Assembly (NCBI GenBank): GCA_024686085.1
Contig: JAIBDT010000001.1
Span: 1 to 64,000 of the forward strand
Origin: Loktanella sp.
Lineage (GTDB): Bacteria > Pseudomonadota > Alphaproteobacteria > Rhodobacterales > Rhodobacteraceae
DNA: 64,000 nt
Direction: 5' to 3'
Positions within the stretch are counted from its first letter, which is position 1, and each line of letters opens with the position of its first letter. This document shows, one piece after another, positions 63,197-64,000 of the stretch. The notes below the pieces were generated by a model. That model made no database searches, had not been told where the DNA came from, and saw only the letters and a list, made by a program, of their open reading frames with translations. The translations under genes were made by a program, and so were the position numbers.

Positions 63197-63228
63197 AAGA
63201 AAGGGCAGCGATTTCGCTGCCCTTTCTT
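63197..63228. terminator. Bidirectional terminator between the TRAP operon and bpt
   Basis: 14-bp perfect stem AAGAAAGGGCAGCG / CGCTGCCCTTTCTT with an ATTT loop. It reaches into the bpt stop codon (63227-63229) and serves both convergent transcripts. Confidence 0.9.
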
Positions 63229-64000
63229 ATTTCTCATTTGCTGGTAGCCCATCTGGCAGTGATATCCTTGCGACCTGTTCCGCAATGGGCGGTGTCGACA
63301 AAGGATGCAGGGCCGCGTGATAGTCATCAGGCGAGCCGATTGGGGACCAAGTCCGGTCTTGGTAGACTTCGACACCCTTAAACTTCGCTTTATAGTCCAT
63401 CTTAGCACTGCCTGGCACCCAATAGCCCAGGTAGACGTAAGGCAGGCCAAGGCCACGTGCGATCTCAATATGATCAAGTATTATGTAAGTTCCAAGACTG
63501 TCTTTCTCGCGGGTTGGGTCAAAGAATGAATAGACCATTGATAGACCGTCATCGAGGACATCAGTCAGGCAAACAGCAGCCAACGCATTGTTGGGGCTGG
63601 GCGTCCGGTATTCGATCAATCGTGTGCGAATAGGCGTCTCTTCGACCATTGCTGCAAATTCGAACATGTCCATATCGGCCATCCCGCCTGTCGCGTGGCG
63701 ACCACCAAGATAGGTACGAAAAAGATCGTACTGTTCCTCTGTCGCCCAAGGAGACGTAGCGCGACGTTGCAGCGAGCCATTCTTTTTGCCGACACGTTTC
63801 TGGCTACGCGTGGGGGCAAAGTCACTGACTTTGATCCGCGCCGAAAGACACGCTGAACATTGCGCGCATGACGGCCGATAAAGGACGTTTTGTGAACGGC
63901 GAAACCCTTGCTTCGACAAGGAATCATTAAGCTGCGGGGCCGCTTCACCTTGCAACGCAGTAAAGAGCTTCCTTTCCATCCGGCCGTCGAGATAGGGGCA
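63227..64000 (-). CDS. bpt: Aspartate/glutamate leucyltransferase (ATE family), N-terminus outside window
   Basis: The reading frame is open to the right edge: upstream of the track's Met it continues CPYLDGR into MERKLFTAL, a conserved part of this family, so the true start lies beyond 64000. The visible part has [28 protein letters not shown] (CxxC cluster), [14 protein letters not shown], and [54 protein letters not shown]. It transfers Leu from tRNA to N-terminal Asp/Glu in the N-degron pathway. Confidence 0.93.
   Translation of the reverse strand, partial: CPYLDGRMERKLFTALQGEAAPQLNDSLSKQGFRRSQNVLYRPSCAQCSACLSARIKVSDFAPTRSQKRVGKKNGSLQRRATSPWATEEQYDLFRTYLGGRHATGGMADMDMFEFAAMVEETPIRTRLIEYRTPSPNNALAAVCLTDVLDDGLSMVYSFFDPTREKDSLGTYIILDHIEIARGLGLPYVYLGYWVPGSAKMDYKAKFKGVEVYQDRTWSPIGSPDDYHAALHPLSTPPIAEQVARISLPDGLPANEK

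Overview
The window looks like a chromosomal segment of a marine Roseobacter-group alphaproteobacterium (Rhodobacteraceae). The evidence is a complete RcGTA-type gene transfer agent cluster followed directly by cysE, a DMSP lyase DddP, a LuxI/LuxR quorum-sensing pair, a PdhB carrying its own lipoyl domain, and a TRAP transporter. I can suggest Loktanella/Yoonia/Octadecabacter-like lineages, but I cannot fix the genus. Almost everything is housekeeping or conserved accessory sequence. I see no integrase, transposase, CRISPR array or rRNA operon.

Layout. 0-5.3 kb: start of acnA (cut by the window edge), a DUF1223 protein, an LpxL-type acyltransferase, a lone fliG, then a quorum-sensing island made of an HTH-less LuxR paralogue facing a full LuxR and a LuxI. 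5.3-12.7 kb: purB, an alpha/beta hydrolase-OsmC fusion, dddP, a frameshifted DUF3445 gene, glnB-glnA and a Hint-domain protein. 13.1-16.5 kb: tRNA-Leu(UAG), tig, an exported rhodanese, and the rpsF-rpsR-rplI operon. 16.6-25.1 kb: a membrane protein, YceI facing a cytochrome b561-YceI fusion, then the fatty-acid and cell-wall block fabD-fabG-acpP-(pilZ)-fabF-mltG.

25.2-39.1 kb: the GTA structural cluster in canonical order: small terminase, large terminase, portal, g3.5, protease, capsid, connectors, tail tube, chaperones, tape measure, hub, peptidase and fibre/megatron. All genes read through except the large terminase, which carries an in-frame TAA between its Walker A and Walker B regions. 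39.5-48 kb: cysE, then pgk-fba-ftsB-pdhA-pdhB-pdhC on the minus strand, and two overlapping cyclophilin genes. 48-53.3 kb: a DUF3179 protein, a DMT transporter, a four-gene operon (Rieske oxygenase, a 69-aa protein, nucleoside hydrolase, GNAT) and an EF-hand protein. 53.3-64 kb: ilvB-ilvH preceded by a leader-peptide attenuator not in the ORF track, a Ca/Na antiporter, a DUF305 protein, yghU, an enlarged tripartite TRAP system, and bpt running off the right edge.

The most useful observations are these: the nonsense mutation in the GTA terminase; a 7-bp tandem duplication that breaks the DUF3445 gene beside dddP; the HTH-less LuxR next to luxR-luxI; the ilvB attenuator with leader peptide MINVVVLVIKTRMGR; hairpins that bury the ribosome-binding sites of the aldolase and EF-hand genes; and a 10-bp palindrome upstream of the rhodanese gene. 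I found no clear sign of a wholly new system. The strongest candidates for undescribed biology are the regulatory RNA structures and the Rieske/nucleoside hydrolase operon.
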